DNA of 54,943 nt, taken from Pseudonocardia sp. (lineage in GTDB: Bacteria > Actinomycetota > Actinomycetes > Mycobacteriales > Pseudonocardiaceae). The notes beneath the pieces are model-generated. The model saw nothing but the letters and a program-made list of their open reading frames with translations. It was not told the DNA's origin and did not search any database. A program made the position numbers and the translations under genes. Below, one piece after another: positions 1-9,810 of this stretch. Every line of letters starts with the position of its first letter. Position 1 is the first letter of the stretch. The DNA is taken from the NCBI GenBank assembly GCA_019244295.1, contig JAFASX010000052.1:1-54943 (forward strand). The letters are read 5' to 3'.

Positions 1-11
1 GCTTCGTTGGA

Positions 12-1136
12 TCAGATGGCGTACGGCCACTCGGTGAGTGCATAACCGCCGAACCACGCCGACGCCAGCGTGACGCCGGCCAGTATCCACATGGCGGTGG
101 CGAGGCGTTGCCTGGCGAGTGCCGTCGCGACCGGCACCAACAGCGTCACCGCCGGCAGCAGCAGCCGGGCCTTGGAGTTCATCAGCCCGTTCGAGCCGAG
201 GCCCATCGCCAGCACTCCAGCCGCGAAGACCACTATCGGCCACGGCAGTTCACCCCGAAGGGCTTGTCGAGCGCACACCACCAGCATCACTAGCGCTCCG
301 GCCAGCACCACGACCGTGCCCACTTCGAGCACCGACCGGCCGCTGAGCAGCACCTGTTGGCTGAACCGGACCGTCGCGATACCTCCATCGAAATGGGAGT
401 TCCATCCGCGCCGCTGTATGCCGAACCAGCCATCGACCGAACCGGTGCGCCACGCCACGTAAGCCAGGTAGCCGACCAGCCCGATCGGTGCGAGCGCACC
501 GGCCGCCCACGGTCGCCAGCCATCTCGCCAAGACAGGGCGGCGATAACGAGCGCGCCGCCGACGGCGAGCAGTAACGCGGCCGAGGTCGGTCGCACGGTG
601 CCGGCCAGCGCGGTGGTCAGGCCGGCCAGCAGCCACTGCCGCCGCAGCGTCGCCACCAGAGCCCACACGGCGCAGGCTCCGAACAGCGACTCGGAGTAGG
701 TCATCGACCACACCACGCCCATCGGGGCGGCGGCGACCAACCCAACCAACAGCAGACCGGCTCGTCGGGACCCGCCGGGCACTAGCTCGCCGAGCTGGGC
801 TAGCCCGTGTGCCATCACCAGGCCGGCCAGCAGCGACACCGTCAGCCCGGCCAGCAGCGGCTCGATACCGGCCAACAGCCGTATTGAGGCGACGGCGGCG
901 GGATAGCCGGGGAAGAACGCCAGTGGGGTTTCGACGGCGCGCACGTTGGAGGCATCCACCAGGCCGGTCGGTGTATTGTCGTAACCACCGGCCGCGATGC
1001 CGAGCAGCCACTGCCCGTCCCAGGTGGACAGCGAGGTGCGCAGCCGCTGGCCGTGCGCCACGCTCAGCCACCTCAACATCAGCACGCCGACCGCCCGTAC
1101 CGCCAGGAACACCAACGTCGGCGCTGCCGCCGACAC
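12..1136 (-). CDS. Polytopic membrane mannosyltransferase-like protein (PIG-V/GT-C type)
   Basis: Predicted integral membrane glycosyltransferase of about 374 residues with many hydrophobic segments along its whole length. Near the N-terminus it has the motif WDGQWLLGIAAGGY followed by AFFPGYP. These resemble the aspartate-containing first luminal loop and the FFPxxP motif of PIG-V/GT-C mannosyltransferases, which use polyprenyl-phosphate mannose on the outer membrane face. I chose the GTG at 1136, which has GAAGG about 7 bases upstream. An in-frame GTG at 1187 would add 17 residues but has no ribosome binding site. The gene is divergent from ask. Longer readings of this frame run antisense into ask and are artefacts. 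Acceptor and product are unknown. The membrane topology is seen in the sequence; the family call is from motif similarity. Confidence 0.7.
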   Translation of the reverse strand: MSAAAPTLVFLAVRAVGVLMLRWLSVAHGQRLRTSLSTWDGQWLLGIAAGGYDNTPTGLVDASNVRAVETPLAFFPGYPAAVASIRLLAGIEPLLAGLTVSLLAGLVMAHGLAQLGELVPGGSRRAGLLLVGLVAAAPMGVVWSMTYSESLFGACAVWALVATLRRQWLLAGLTTALAGTVRPTSAALLLAVGGALVIAALSWRDGWRPWAAGALAPIGLVGYLAYVAWRTGSVDGWFGIQRRGWNSHFDGGIATVRFSQQVLLSGRSVLEVGTVVVLAGALVMLVVCARQALRGELPWPIVVFAAGVLAMGLGSNGLMNSKARLLLPAVTLLVPVATALARQRLATAMWILAGVTLASAWFGGYALTEWPYAI

Positions 1137-1296
1137 AGCTAACCTTCGATGGGTGGCTTGGCTGAGCTTATTGTGACCTAGCGTCACAACAGGAAATCGG
1201 TAGGCTGAGTCGTCATACTTGCCTGCGGCAGCACCCACCCCAGCGGCTGGGTCACGGCGGTTAACGGACACGAGTCGCATCTGGAGGTGTCGGTCG

Positions 1297-2562
1297 GTGG
1301 CTCTTGTCGTGCAAAAGTACGGCGGTTCCTCACTGCGGGACACGGACCGGATCAAGCGGGTGGCGGAGCGGATTGTCCGCTGCCGCAAAGAGGGTAACGA
1401 TGTCCTTGTGGTGGCCTCGGCGATGGGTGATACTACCGACGAGTTGATCGACATGGCCCTGCGGATCAGCCCGCAACCCCCGCCCCGCGAACTGGACATG
1501 TTGCTGACCGCTGGCGAGCGAATCTCCAATGCGTTGCTGGCGATGGCTATCCACGCTATCGGCGCCGAGGCCCGCTCATTCACCGGTTCCCAGGCTGGCA
1601 TGATGACCACCTCCAAGCACGGTGACGCACGGATCACCGGGGTCAACCCCCGACGGCTGCGGGCCACGCTGGACGAAGGCGCGATCGTGCTGGTCGCCGG
1701 GTTCCAGGGAATGAGCGAGGACAGCAGGGACATCACCACGCTCGGCCGAGGCGGGTCGGACACCACCGCCGTCGCGCTCGCCGCCGCGCTGAACGCTGAC
1801 GTGTGCGAGATTTACACCGACGTCGATGGCGTGTTCAGCGCTGACCCGCGCATCGTGTCCAACGCTAGGCACCTCGACACCATCACTTACGAGGAGATGC
1901 TCGAGATGGCGGCCTGCGGGGCGAAAGTTCTGCACCTGCGCGCGGTGGAGTATGCCCGCCGATACGGGGTTGCGCTGCGGGTGCGCTGCTCGTATAACGA
2001 CAAGCCCGGGACATTGGTCGCCGGGTCGATCGAGGAGATTCCGTTGGAAAACCCGATCATCACCGGTGTCGCGCATGACCGGTCCGAAGGCAAGATCACT
2101 GTTACGGATGTGCCGGACGCCCCCGGCCACGCGGCGAAGATATTCCGAGCGGTGGCCGACGCCGAGATCAACATCGACATGGTGTTGCAGAACATCTCTC
2201 GGTATGCCGGCGGGCTCACCGACATCACCTTCACCCTGCCACACGCCGACGGCCCCAAGGCCGTCGCCGTGCTGGGAGAGATTAAGGATCAGGCGACCTT
2301 CGCCGAAGTGATCTATGATCCGGAGGTCGGCAAGGTCTCCCTGGTCGGGGCGGGCCTGCGCAATCATCCCGGGGTTACCGCTACCTTCTGCGAGGCGCTG
2401 GCGAAGGCCGGGATCAACATCGAGACGATGAACAGCTCGGAGATCCGGATCTCGGTCCTCTGCCGGGTCAGCCAGCTCGACGATGCGGTCCAAGCGCTGC
2501 ACGATGCATTCGAGCTGGGCGGCGACGAGCCGGCGGTGGTGTACGCGGGTTCCGGGAGGTAG
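1297..2562 (+). CDS. ask: Aspartate kinase (alpha subunit)
   Basis: Phosphorylates L-aspartate, the first step toward lysine, diaminopimelate, threonine and methionine. The 421-residue length equals the M. tuberculosis and Corynebacterium enzymes. The N-terminal kinase domain begins with KYGGSS (residues 7-12) and contains the GRGGSDTTA loop. Two C-terminal ACT regulatory domains follow from about residue 265 and bind feedback effectors. The start is the GTG at 1297, with GGAGG at 1283-1287 nine bases upstream, giving the usual [10 protein letters not shown] beginning. Four bases separate it from asd, so the two form an operon. A second start for a beta subunit lies inside (see the entry at 2032). 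Feedback regulation by lysine and threonine is expected from the family; it is not shown by sequence alone. Confidence 0.97.
   Translation: MALVVQKYGGSSLRDTDRIKRVAERIVRCRKEGNDVLVVASAMGDTTDELIDMALRISPQPPPRELDMLLTAGERISNALLAMAIHAIGAEARSFTGSQAGMMTTSKHGDARITGVNPRRLRATLDEGAIVLVAGFQGMSEDSRDITTLGRGGSDTTAVALAAALNADVCEIYTDVDGVFSADPRIVSNARHLDTITYEEMLEMAACGAKVLHLRAVEYARRYGVALRVRCSYNDKPGTLVAGSIEEIPLENPIITGVAHDRSEGKITVTDVPDAPGHAAKIFRAVADAEINIDMVLQNISRYAGGLTDITFTLPHADGPKAVAVLGEIKDQATFAEVIYDPEVGKVSLVGAGLRNHPGVTATFCEALAKAGINIETMNSSEIRISVLCRVSQLDDAVQALHDAFELGGDEPAVVYAGSGR
2032..2046 (+). promoter_or_regulatory. Internal ribosome binding site and TTG start for aspartate kinase beta subunit
   Basis: GAGGAG at 2032-2037 lies six bases before an in-frame TTG (2044-2046), which is codon 250 of ask. 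Initiation here would give a 172-residue protein consisting of the two ACT domains. In Corynebacterium glutamicum and Bacillus the regulatory beta subunit arises from exactly such an internal start, in Corynebacterium also near codon 250. The spacing and codon position are seen directly; use as a start is inferred. Confidence 0.6.
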
Positions 2563-2566
2563 ACGC

Positions 2567-3631
2567 ATGGGGACGGTGCTGGCGATCGTGGGCGCCACCG
2601 GAGCGGTGGGCACCATGATGATTGACATCATCAACTCGCGGGACACCGTGCCGTGGTCGGACATCCGGCTGGTGGCCTCGGCCCGTTCGGCCGGCAGGGT
2701 ACTGCGGGTACGCGGTGTGGACATCACCGTTCGTGAGCTCGCCGCCTCGGTATTCGATGGCGTCGACATCGCGTTGTTCGATGTGCCGGACGAGATCAGC
2801 GCGCGATGGGCGCCGGTCGCCGCTGGACGTGGCGCGATTGTGGTGGACAATTCCGGGGCGTTCCGGATGGACCCTGATGTCCCGTTGGTGGTCCCCGAAG
2901 TAAACGCGGCCGAGTTGGCGAAGCGACCGAAAGGAATCATTTCCAATCCGAACTGCACCACGTTGTCGATGATGGCCGCGATGGGTGCCCTGCACCGCGA
3001 GTTCGAGCTGTGCGCTCTGGTGGTGGCCTCCTACCAGGCCGCATCCGGGGCCGGCCAGCTCGGCGTTGATCGGCTTTACGCTGAGCTGGCCGCCGTGGCC
3101 GGCAAGCGGGTCGGGGTGCGTGGCGGCGATGTCGTGGCGGCGCTGGCCGAGGCCGGGCTGAGTGCCGATTCGCCGTTCCCGGCGCCGCTGGCCATGAACG
3201 TGGTGCCGTGGGCGGGCTCGATCAAGCCCGATGGCTGGTCGTCGGAAGAACTCAAGGTGCGCAACGAGTCGCGCAAGATTCTCGGCATCCCGGATCTGAA
3301 GGTATCCGCCACGTGCGTTCGGGTACCGGTGGTCACCACCCACGCGGTGGCTGTGCACGCTACCTTCGCGACCGAGGTGACGGTGGAAAAGGCCCGTGCG
3401 GTGCTGGCTGCGCAGCCCACGATCGTTGTGTGTGACGACCCCGTGGCTGGGCGGTGGCCGACGCCGGCGGAGGTTGTGGGTGGTGACCCGACCTGGGTCG
3501 GACGTATCCGACAGGCGTTGGATTTCCCGAACACGCTCGAGTTGTTCATCTGCGGGGACAACCTGCGCAAGGGCGCGGCGCTGAACACCTACGAGATTGC
3601 CGAAGCCGTCCGCGAGGAGGCCGCGCCGTGA
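2567..3631 (+). CDS. asd: Aspartate-semialdehyde dehydrogenase
   Basis: Reduces aspartyl phosphate to aspartate semialdehyde with NADPH, the second step of the aspartate pathway. The protein is 354 residues, a normal length. It has the NADP-binding GATGAVG at residues 9-15, the catalytic cysteine C130 in SNPNCTT, and the active-site histidine H259 in VRVPVVTTH. The ATG at 2567 is preceded by GGGAGG inside the last codons of ask, so translation is probably coupled. The stop overlaps the GTG of the carbonic anhydrase gene by four bases. Start and family are clear. Confidence 0.97.
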   Translation: MGTVLAIVGATGAVGTMMIDIINSRDTVPWSDIRLVASARSAGRVLRVRGVDITVRELAASVFDGVDIALFDVPDEISARWAPVAAGRGAIVVDNSGAFRMDPDVPLVVPEVNAAELAKRPKGIISNPNCTTLSMMAAMGALHREFELCALVVASYQAASGAGQLGVDRLYAELAAVAGKRVGVRGGDVVAALAEAGLSADSPFPAPLAMNVVPWAGSIKPDGWSSEELKVRNESRKILGIPDLKVSATCVRVPVVTTHAVAVHATFATEVTVEKARAVLAAQPTIVVCDDPVAGRWPTPAEVVGGDPTWVGRIRQALDFPNTLELFICGDNLRKGAALNTYEIAEAVREEAAP

Positions 3632-4113
3632 CCATCCACGAATTACTGTCCACCCGGCCCGAACGGGCTCCAGTCGACCCTGAGCTCGGCCACCTGCCAG
3701 CGGCAAAGCTGGCCATCGTGACCTGCATGGACGTCCGCATTGCGCCGCTGGGCGCGTTCGGGCTCAAACTCGGTGACGCGCACGTGATCAGGAACGCCGG
3801 CGCCGCCGTCACCGACGATGTGATCCGCTCGCTGGCCATTAGCCAGCGCAAACTAGACAGCCGGGTGGTGTTCCTGATGGCACACACCGGCTGCGGTATG
3901 GCCACGTTCACCGACGAGGCCTTCGTCGCCGAGCTAGCTAAAGACAGCGGGCACGAGCCGGCGTGGCGGCCGGCCACGTTCGTCGACCCCGCGGTGCACG
4001 TGCGGCGGGGCATGCATCGACTGCGGACCAACCCCTTCCTGCATGCCGAGATGGAGGTGCGTGGCTTCGTGATCGACCTCAAGACCGGCGCGGTCGACGA
4101 AGTCACCCCGTAG
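3628..4113 (+). CDS. Beta-class carbonic anhydrase
   Basis: Interconverts CO2 and bicarbonate. The 161-residue protein has the beta-class zinc site: C33, D35 and R37 in CMDVR, and H86 and C89 in HTGCG. The GTG start overlaps the asd stop (GTGA) and has GAGGAGG seven bases upstream, so it is translationally coupled to ask-asd. A bicarbonate supplier in the same operon as the aspartate pathway would make sense, because oxaloacetate formation by carboxylases consumes bicarbonate. That link is inference. It ends eight bases before the convergent gene at 4121. Confidence 0.93.
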   Translation: MTIHELLSTRPERAPVDPELGHLPAAKLAIVTCMDVRIAPLGAFGLKLGDAHVIRNAGAAVTDDVIRSLAISQRKLDSRVVFLMAHTGCGMATFTDEAFVAELAKDSGHEPAWRPATFVDPAVHVRRGMHRLRTNPFLHAEMEVRGFVIDLKTGAVDEVTP

Positions 4114-4120
4114 CCGCTGA

Positions 4121-4804
4121 TCAGGGCAGCCCGCGTACCAGACGCAGGTCGACCTCGTGGCGGTACCAGGTCCAGCGGGTCACTGGCGTCGGGCGCGTCA
4201 CCCCGTCACACGTCACCGCCGCCGACAGGCAGCCGATCTGCACCGCGCGACCGGTCGCGGTCCGCGACCGCAGCCCGAGCAGGCTAACCCGCTCCGCGCG
4301 CACCGCTACCCCGGTCTGGGCTGGCGTCACCACCAGTCGGTCGGCTTGTCCACGTAGCACAAGTTCGTCATCGCAGTAGATCACCCCGCGCACCGGCCGC
4401 AGCTCGCCTCGGCCGAGCAGCACCCCGCCGGCGTCGTCGCGCACCAGGGGCACCAGGTCGGGCTCGCCGTGGCTGGCCAACGCGGCGGCCGCGTCCGGAG
4501 CTACCGGCAGCCCCCAGGTAGCCGCCACCGCCGATCTGGGCTGTGCCGGGAGGTACCCCACGCTCAGCTCGGCCAGCCGCTCGGTACGCATCAACCGTAG
4601 GACGACCGCGGCTAGGTCGGCGTCGCTGCCCGCGATGATCAGTCGAGTAGAGCCGGACAGTGGGTCCAGCAACGGGTCCAGCCCGGCGCGCCCCAGCTGG
4701 ACCGGCACGGCATGTTGGGTCGCGCGGGCCAGCGTGGTGGGCAGCTCGCCGACCCAGGATTGGCCGGTCAGTACAACGATCTCCATCGCGGGTGAGCGTC
4801 TCAT
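4121..4804 (-). CDS. Degenerate diacylglycerol/lipid-kinase-like protein, function unknown
   Basis: A 227-residue soluble protein that I do not firmly recognise. Its middle (LIIAGSDADLAAVV, then VGYLPAQPRSAVAATWGLP) follows the pattern of the DAGK catalytic fold, where GGDGT is followed by a GxGNDFAxxLGIP loop. Its C-terminus (VTCDGVTRP followed by a final VDLRLVRG strand) resembles the end of that fold. GGDGT is replaced by GSDAD and the GNDFA loop is lost, so kinase activity is unlikely. The start is either ATG 4804 or the internal ATG 4786 (MEIVVLTG); neither has a clear ribosome binding site. It is divergent from purA. The family assignment is tentative. Confidence 0.75.
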   Translation of the reverse strand: MRRSPAMEIVVLTGQSWVGELPTTLARATQHAVPVQLGRAGLDPLLDPLSGSTRLIIAGSDADLAAVVLRLMRTERLAELSVGYLPAQPRSAVAATWGLPVAPDAAAALASHGEPDLVPLVRDDAGGVLLGRGELRPVRGVIYCDDELVLRGQADRLVVTPAQTGVAVRAERVSLLGLRSRTATGRAVQIGCLSAAVTCDGVTRPTPVTRWTWYRHEVDLRLVRGLP

Positions 4805-4875
4805 ATACTGTGGCGCTTGTGCGAGGCGGGCGGCCGGAAGGACTTCAGCTGGTTCGTGTCGGTGCGATGAGTTAG

Positions 4876-6216
<1,341 letters not shown>

Positions 6217-6283
6217 GCGCGCGTGCCTCCTGAGACGAAGAGCGAACCGGCGCGAACCGGGGTGCACACTTGGCTAGGCGGGC

Positions 6284-7849
6284 TCACAGGTCGGCCCGGG
6301 ACAGCAAGGCCTCTTCTAGGTCGAGCTCGTGTAGTACGCGACGTAACACCTCATCGTCGATCAGGCCGTCGTTGCGGAACTGGATGAAGGTGTCCCGCTC
6401 CGCCGCCACCATCTCCCGGCGCAACCGCCGATAAGTGGCGCTTGGACCTTCACCGATCTCGGAGGCATCCCGTCCTAGCCGTTCCCACGAGCTGTTCGTC
6501 CGCATCTGGACCAGTCGCCTCAGTTTCTCCACCGAGCGCGGCTCAGCGGAACCGTCTCCGGCCAGCTCCTCCAGCCGGGCGACGGCCGCCGCGCCGGCCG
6601 CGTACTGGGCCTGCGCCTCGGCCAGTATGTCTTCCCTGGTCTCAACACCACGTACCCCCAGTAGGCGGATCAGCCAAGGCAACGTCAACCCGTGCAGCAG
6701 CAGCGTGCCCACCGTGACGAAAAAAGCTAAGAAGATCAGTTTTGCTCGGCCGGGCACGGCGTCCGGTATGGCGAAAGCGGCGGCCAGTGACATCGCCCCG
6801 CGCATGCCGACCCACGCGATCACCGTCGGCACCCGCCACGACGGGTAGGGATCACGGCGGCGTACGGCCGGAATCATCCGGGGCAGGTAAGCGGCCGGGA
6901 ACGCCCACACCACCCTGGCCAGCATGGCAGTCGCCATGACGGCCAGCCCGACCAGCAACTGCGGCCCCACCGTGCCGACCTCGCGAACCACACTGGTCAG
7001 CTGCAAGCCGATCAAAGTGAACACGACCGACTCCAGCACCGTGTCCGAGGCCCGCCATACCGCGTCGTCCTGCAATCGGGTGGCGAAGCCGGACCGCGGG
7101 GCTTGGTGCCCGAGGTAGAGCCCGGCCACCGCCACCGCCAGCAGGCTCGAGACGCGCGCCTCCTCCGCGGCTAGGTACACCGTGAACGGCACCACCAGCC
7201 CGAAGGCGCTCTCGATCAACGGGTCGTGCAGGAGCAGCCGGATGCGGTGCACCAGCCAGGCCACCGCCAGCCCGATAGCCGCACCACCGACACTGGCCAG
7301 CAGGAACATCTCTGCCGCGCCTTGGAGGGAGATCCCGGTCGCGGTACCCGCCCCAGCGACCGCCACCCGGAACAGGGTCAGCGCGGTTGCGTCGTTGAGC
7401 AAGCCCTCGCCAGCGAGGATGGTCATCATCCGGCGGGGCAGCCCCAGCCGCCGTCCCACCGCGACCGCGGCAACCGCGTCCGGCGGAGCCACCACCGCGC
7501 CGAGCACCAGCGCGGACGCTATCCCCAGCCCGGGCATCAACCAGTGCGTCACCAGCCCGACGGCGCCCACTGTGAAGATCACCAGGCCGACGGCGAGCAG
7601 GAAGATCGGGCGCAGGTTGGCCCGGAAGCCCAGATACGACGATTCGAGCGCGGTCGAGTAGAGCAGCGGGGTCAGGACGAGCGGTAGCATCACATCCGGT
7701 TCGATCCGAAAGTCCGGCATCATCGGTACGAATGACGCCGCGATACCAGCCAGCACCAGCACCAGCGGGGCGGACGCCCCCATGCGCCGGCATAGCGCGG
7801 TGATCGCCAACGAACCGGTGACCAGTGCGATGAGAGGCAGTCCATTCAC
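6284..7849 (-). CDS. CPA1-family Na+/H+ antiporter
   Basis: Monovalent cation/proton antiporter of the inner membrane, about 521 residues. There are roughly 12 hydrophobic segments over residues 1-400. The family core APPDAVAAVAVGRRLGLPRRMMTILAGEG contains the PDAVA motif, and GLLNDATAL supplies the second conserved Asn-Asp pair. A cytoplasmic C-terminal tail of about 120 residues is rich in charged helices. I took the GTG at 7849, which begins VNGLPLIALV just before the first membrane segment. Upstream in-frame codons would run into the palindrome and the divergent zinc-finger gene. No strong ribosome binding site supports this choice, and a TTG at 7857 is an alternative. Ion specificity cannot be read from sequence. 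Confidence 0.9.
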   Translation of the reverse strand: MNGLPLIALVTGSLAITALCRRMGASAPLVLVLAGIAASFVPMMPDFRIEPDVMLPLVLTPLLYSTALESSYLGFRANLRPIFLLAVGLVIFTVGAVGLVTHWLMPGLGIASALVLGAVVAPPDAVAAVAVGRRLGLPRRMMTILAGEGLLNDATALTLFRVAVAGAGTATGISLQGAAEMFLLASVGGAAIGLAVAWLVHRIRLLLHDPLIESAFGLVVPFTVYLAAEEARVSSLLAVAVAGLYLGHQAPRSGFATRLQDDAVWRASDTVLESVVFTLIGLQLTSVVREVGTVGPQLLVGLAVMATAMLARVVWAFPAAYLPRMIPAVRRRDPYPSWRVPTVIAWVGMRGAMSLAAAFAIPDAVPGRAKLIFLAFFVTVGTLLLHGLTLPWLIRLLGVRGVETREDILAEAQAQYAAGAAAVARLEELAGDGSAEPRSVEKLRRLVQMRTNSSWERLGRDASEIGEGPSATYRRLRREMVAAERDTFIQFRNDGLIDDEVLRRVLHELDLEEALLSRADL

Positions 7850-7920
7850 ATCAGCAAGGATGACTGGTGAGCGGCGTCGGCGTCGCCAACCGAAGCTGTC
7901 CGGTCGCTGTTCCGCAATGG

Positions 7921-7969
7921 AGCGAACGGCGCTTTCACGCGGATTTAGCGTGCGAAAGTACCGTTCGCT
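7921..7969. repeat. Imperfect intergenic palindrome 1
   Basis: AGCGAACGG (7921-7929) pairs with CCGTTCGCT (7961-7969). Inside, GCTTTCACGC is nearly mirrored by GCGTGCGAAAG, around a central ATTTA. The element fills the space between the divergent antiporter and zinc-finger genes. It shares the CGAACGG/CCGTTCG outer arms with the palindrome at 39257. Similar long palindromes are, from memory, dispersed in Pseudonocardiaceae genomes. Its function is unknown; bidirectional operator, cruciform or mobile palindromic repeat are all possible. Confidence 0.7.
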
Positions 7970-7997
7970 ACCGGAGTTCCGCCGCCCTGGAGGGAGA

Positions 7998-8276
7998 ATG
8001 GTCGTGAGCTGCCCGCATACCCAACCCTTCGACGCCCCGCACTGGGTCGAGCCCAGCCCATCAAATACCAAGGGGTGCGAGGACTGTCTGGCAATGGGCG
8101 AAAACGTGTGGGCCCACCTGCGGATGTGCCTGAGCTGCGGGCACGTCGGCTGCTGTGACTCCAGCCCGCACCGGCACGCCGAGGCGCATGCCCGCGATGC
8201 CCGGCACCCGGTGGTGCGCTCGTTCGAGCCCGGTGAGTTCTGGCGCTGGTGCTACCTGGACGAGTGGCTGGTGTGA
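7998..8276 (+). CDS. UBP-type zinc-finger protein
   Basis: A 92-residue protein made of one zinc-finger domain of the ubiquitin-hydrolase (ZnF-UBP) type. Metal ligands are spaced as in the family: a CPH pair near the N-terminus, CEDC, CLSCGHVGCCDSSPHRHAEAH, then a C-terminal FWRWCYLDEWL segment. GGAGGGAG directly precedes the ATG. In eukaryotes this domain binds the C-terminal glycine of ubiquitin. Bacterial single-domain versions are common in actinomycetes and of unknown role. It is divergent from the cation/proton antiporter, and its last 25 bases overlap the convergent phosphodiesterase gene. Confidence 0.9.
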   Translation: MVVSCPHTQPFDAPHWVEPSPSNTKGCEDCLAMGENVWAHLRMCLSCGHVGCCDSSPHRHAEAHARDARHPVVRSFEPGEFWRWCYLDEWLV

Positions 8277-9274
8277 TCTAGGTACTCGGCTCTGGCCGCC
8301 ACCGCGGTGTCAGGGTGGTCGCTGAACACCGCGTCCACCCCCAGCTCAAAAAACCGGGCCAGCTCGCCGAACGCGTCGCCGTAGTCGTTCGGGTTGGTCC
8401 CCGAACGCAGTTCGGACGGCAGGTACTGGTTCTCATTGCGAAACGTGTAGGCGTGCACGGCCAGCCCGACGGCGTGTGCGTCGTCGCACAACGTGGTGGC
8501 CGTGCCGTCCGGGGTGATCACCAGGTCCTTGTCCGGCCCGATCGCGCGGGCGTAACAGGCGATCTCCGCCAGTCCGTCCGGGGTGAGCAGCTCGCGGTAG
8601 CCGCGCGGGTCGCCCTCGGCGGCCAGGTCCGCCGGCGCACCGTCGGCAGCAACCAGCTGCACCAGCGGCACCCGCAGCCGGGTGGCCATCTCCCGCAGAT
8701 TGTTCACCTCGAACGACTGCACGAAGACCGGGGCGTCCGGCCGGTCCAGCCCGGCGGCCCGCAGTGCGCGTTCCAGCGGCGGTTCCAAAGCCAGCCCGAG
8801 GGCCGCGAAGTAGCTCGGATGCTTGGTCTCCGGGTACACCCCGACCACCCGGCCGAGCTCGCCGGACAGTCGGGCGGCCAACCGCAGGATCTCCTCGAGC
8901 GTCGGCACGCTGAACCGGCCGTCGTAACGGGTGTTGCGCTGGCGCACGTCAGGGATGCGCTCTCGGGCGCGCAGTGTGCGCAGCTCGGCGAGGGTGAAGT
9001 CGTGGACGAACCAGCCATGCATTCGCCGCCCGTCAACGATCTTGGTGCCGCGACGGTCGGCGAACTCGGGATGCTGGGCCACATCAGTCGTCTCGCTGAT
9101 CTCCGGTTCGTGCCTGGCCACCAGCACCCCGTCAGCTGTGCTGACCAGGTCGGGCTCGATGAAGTCGGCGCCCATCCGAGCGGCCAGCTCGTAGGAGGCC
9201 AAGGTGTGCTCAGGGCGGTAGCCGGCGGCGCCCCGATGACCGATCACCAGCGGCCGAATGGGCAGTGCCGACAC
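8252..9274 (-). CDS. Glycerophosphodiester phosphodiesterase
   Basis: Hydrolyses glycerophosphodiesters to an alcohol and glycerol-3-phosphate. The 340-residue protein starts VSALPIRPLVIGHRGAAGY, with the catalytic HRG motif near residue 12. It carries the GDPD signatures PEHT, the metal-binding EPDL, a later catalytic HEPE, and PETKHP. The C-terminal VHAYTFRNEN and GVDAVFSDHPD strands are also conserved. No signal peptide is seen, so it is probably cytoplasmic. The GTG at 9274 has no Shine-Dalgarno sequence but has TACTAT ending seven bases upstream, which suggests a leaderless mRNA. Longer readings of the frame would translate the palindrome. It overlaps the zinc-finger gene tail to tail. 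Confidence 0.93.
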   Translation of the reverse strand: MSALPIRPLVIGHRGAAGYRPEHTLASYELAARMGADFIEPDLVSTADGVLVARHEPEISETTDVAQHPEFADRRGTKIVDGRRMHGWFVHDFTLAELRTLRARERIPDVRQRNTRYDGRFSVPTLEEILRLAARLSGELGRVVGVYPETKHPSYFAALGLALEPPLERALRAAGLDRPDAPVFVQSFEVNNLREMATRLRVPLVQLVAADGAPADLAAEGDPRGYRELLTPDGLAEIACYARAIGPDKDLVITPDGTATTLCDDAHAVGLAVHAYTFRNENQYLPSELRSGTNPNDYGDAFGELARFFELGVDAVFSDHPDTAVAARAEYLDHTSHSSR

Positions 9275-9293
9275 GGATGGGATAGTACCCCGC

Positions 9294-9365
9294 GACTTCG
9301 CATACCAGGATGTTCTTCGCACACCGTTAGCGGTGCGCGAAGAACAACGCCTGGCATGCGAAGTC
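9294..9365. repeat. Imperfect intergenic palindrome 2
   Basis: A long inverted repeat with arms of about 33 bases. The left arm begins GACTTCGCAT, continues CCAGG and GTTCTTCGC; the right arm mirrors these as GCGAAGAAC, CCTGG and ATGCGAAGTC around a GTTA centre. It lies just upstream of the phosphodiesterase start and downstream of the secreted-protein gene, which reads toward it. It could act as a transcription stop for the latter or as a dispersed palindromic repeat. There is no adjacent T-run. Confidence 0.75.
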
Positions 9366-9381
9366 ATCGGGGGAGGGGCGA

Positions 9382-9774
9382 CTAGGGGCCGCTGAACGGC
9401 ACCGGGGCGGGCGCCTGTGCCGCTGGAACGCTGGACTCAAGATGGCACCGCTTGGGCCCTATCGACGTTGGCATATCGGCGTACCCGCCGCTGCACTGGA
9501 ACGTCTTTCTAGGATCACCGGTCCGGTTCATCAGGATGTACGACTGGTAGTTCGGAATGAAACCGCTAGTCGTCATGCCGCCGAACGGCTCGCACTTGGT
9601 GTAGCCGAAGGCTCCCGGATATCCCGGCACGTCATTCACGTTGTCGCAGATGTAGGCGGGTCCGGTCGGCGGGGCTGAGGATGCTGGGGGAACGGCTAAG
9701 GCCACACCCGGGATAACGATGGTTAGCGAAGCCACGGCCACGCCAATGACCAGGAGAGTTTTCGAGGTCCGCAT
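9382..9774 (-). CDS. Small secreted cysteine-containing protein, unknown function
   Basis: A 130-residue protein with a clear Sec signal peptide: basic MRTSK, a hydrophobic stretch, then cleavage probably near VALA-VPP. The mature part has four cysteines (in ICDN, KCEP, QCSG and RCHL) that could form two disulfides, and a proline- and alanine-rich C-terminus. It resembles no family I can name. It lies 36 bases downstream of the HlyD-like gene on the same strand, so the two are probably co-transcribed. The ATG has only a weak AGAAAG upstream. Confidence 0.75.
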   Translation of the reverse strand: MRTSKTLLVIGVAVASLTIVIPGVALAVPPASSAPPTGPAYICDNVNDVPGYPGAFGYTKCEPFGGMTTSGFIPNYQSYILMNRTGDPRKTFQCSGGYADMPTSIGPKRCHLESSVPAAQAPAPVPFSGP

Positions 9775-9810
9775 CTGAATGTTTCTTTCTGCCAGGTCAG
9801 GTTGGGGTGG

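Noticed and set aside
1576..2961. Long minus-strand frame opposite ask and asd
   Set aside because: Antisense to two well-supported genes; no family motif; GC-rich DNA leaves long open shadows.
2468..3706. Long minus-strand frame opposite asd and the carbonic anhydrase
   Set aside because: Arg/His-rich translation without fold; antisense to strong genes.
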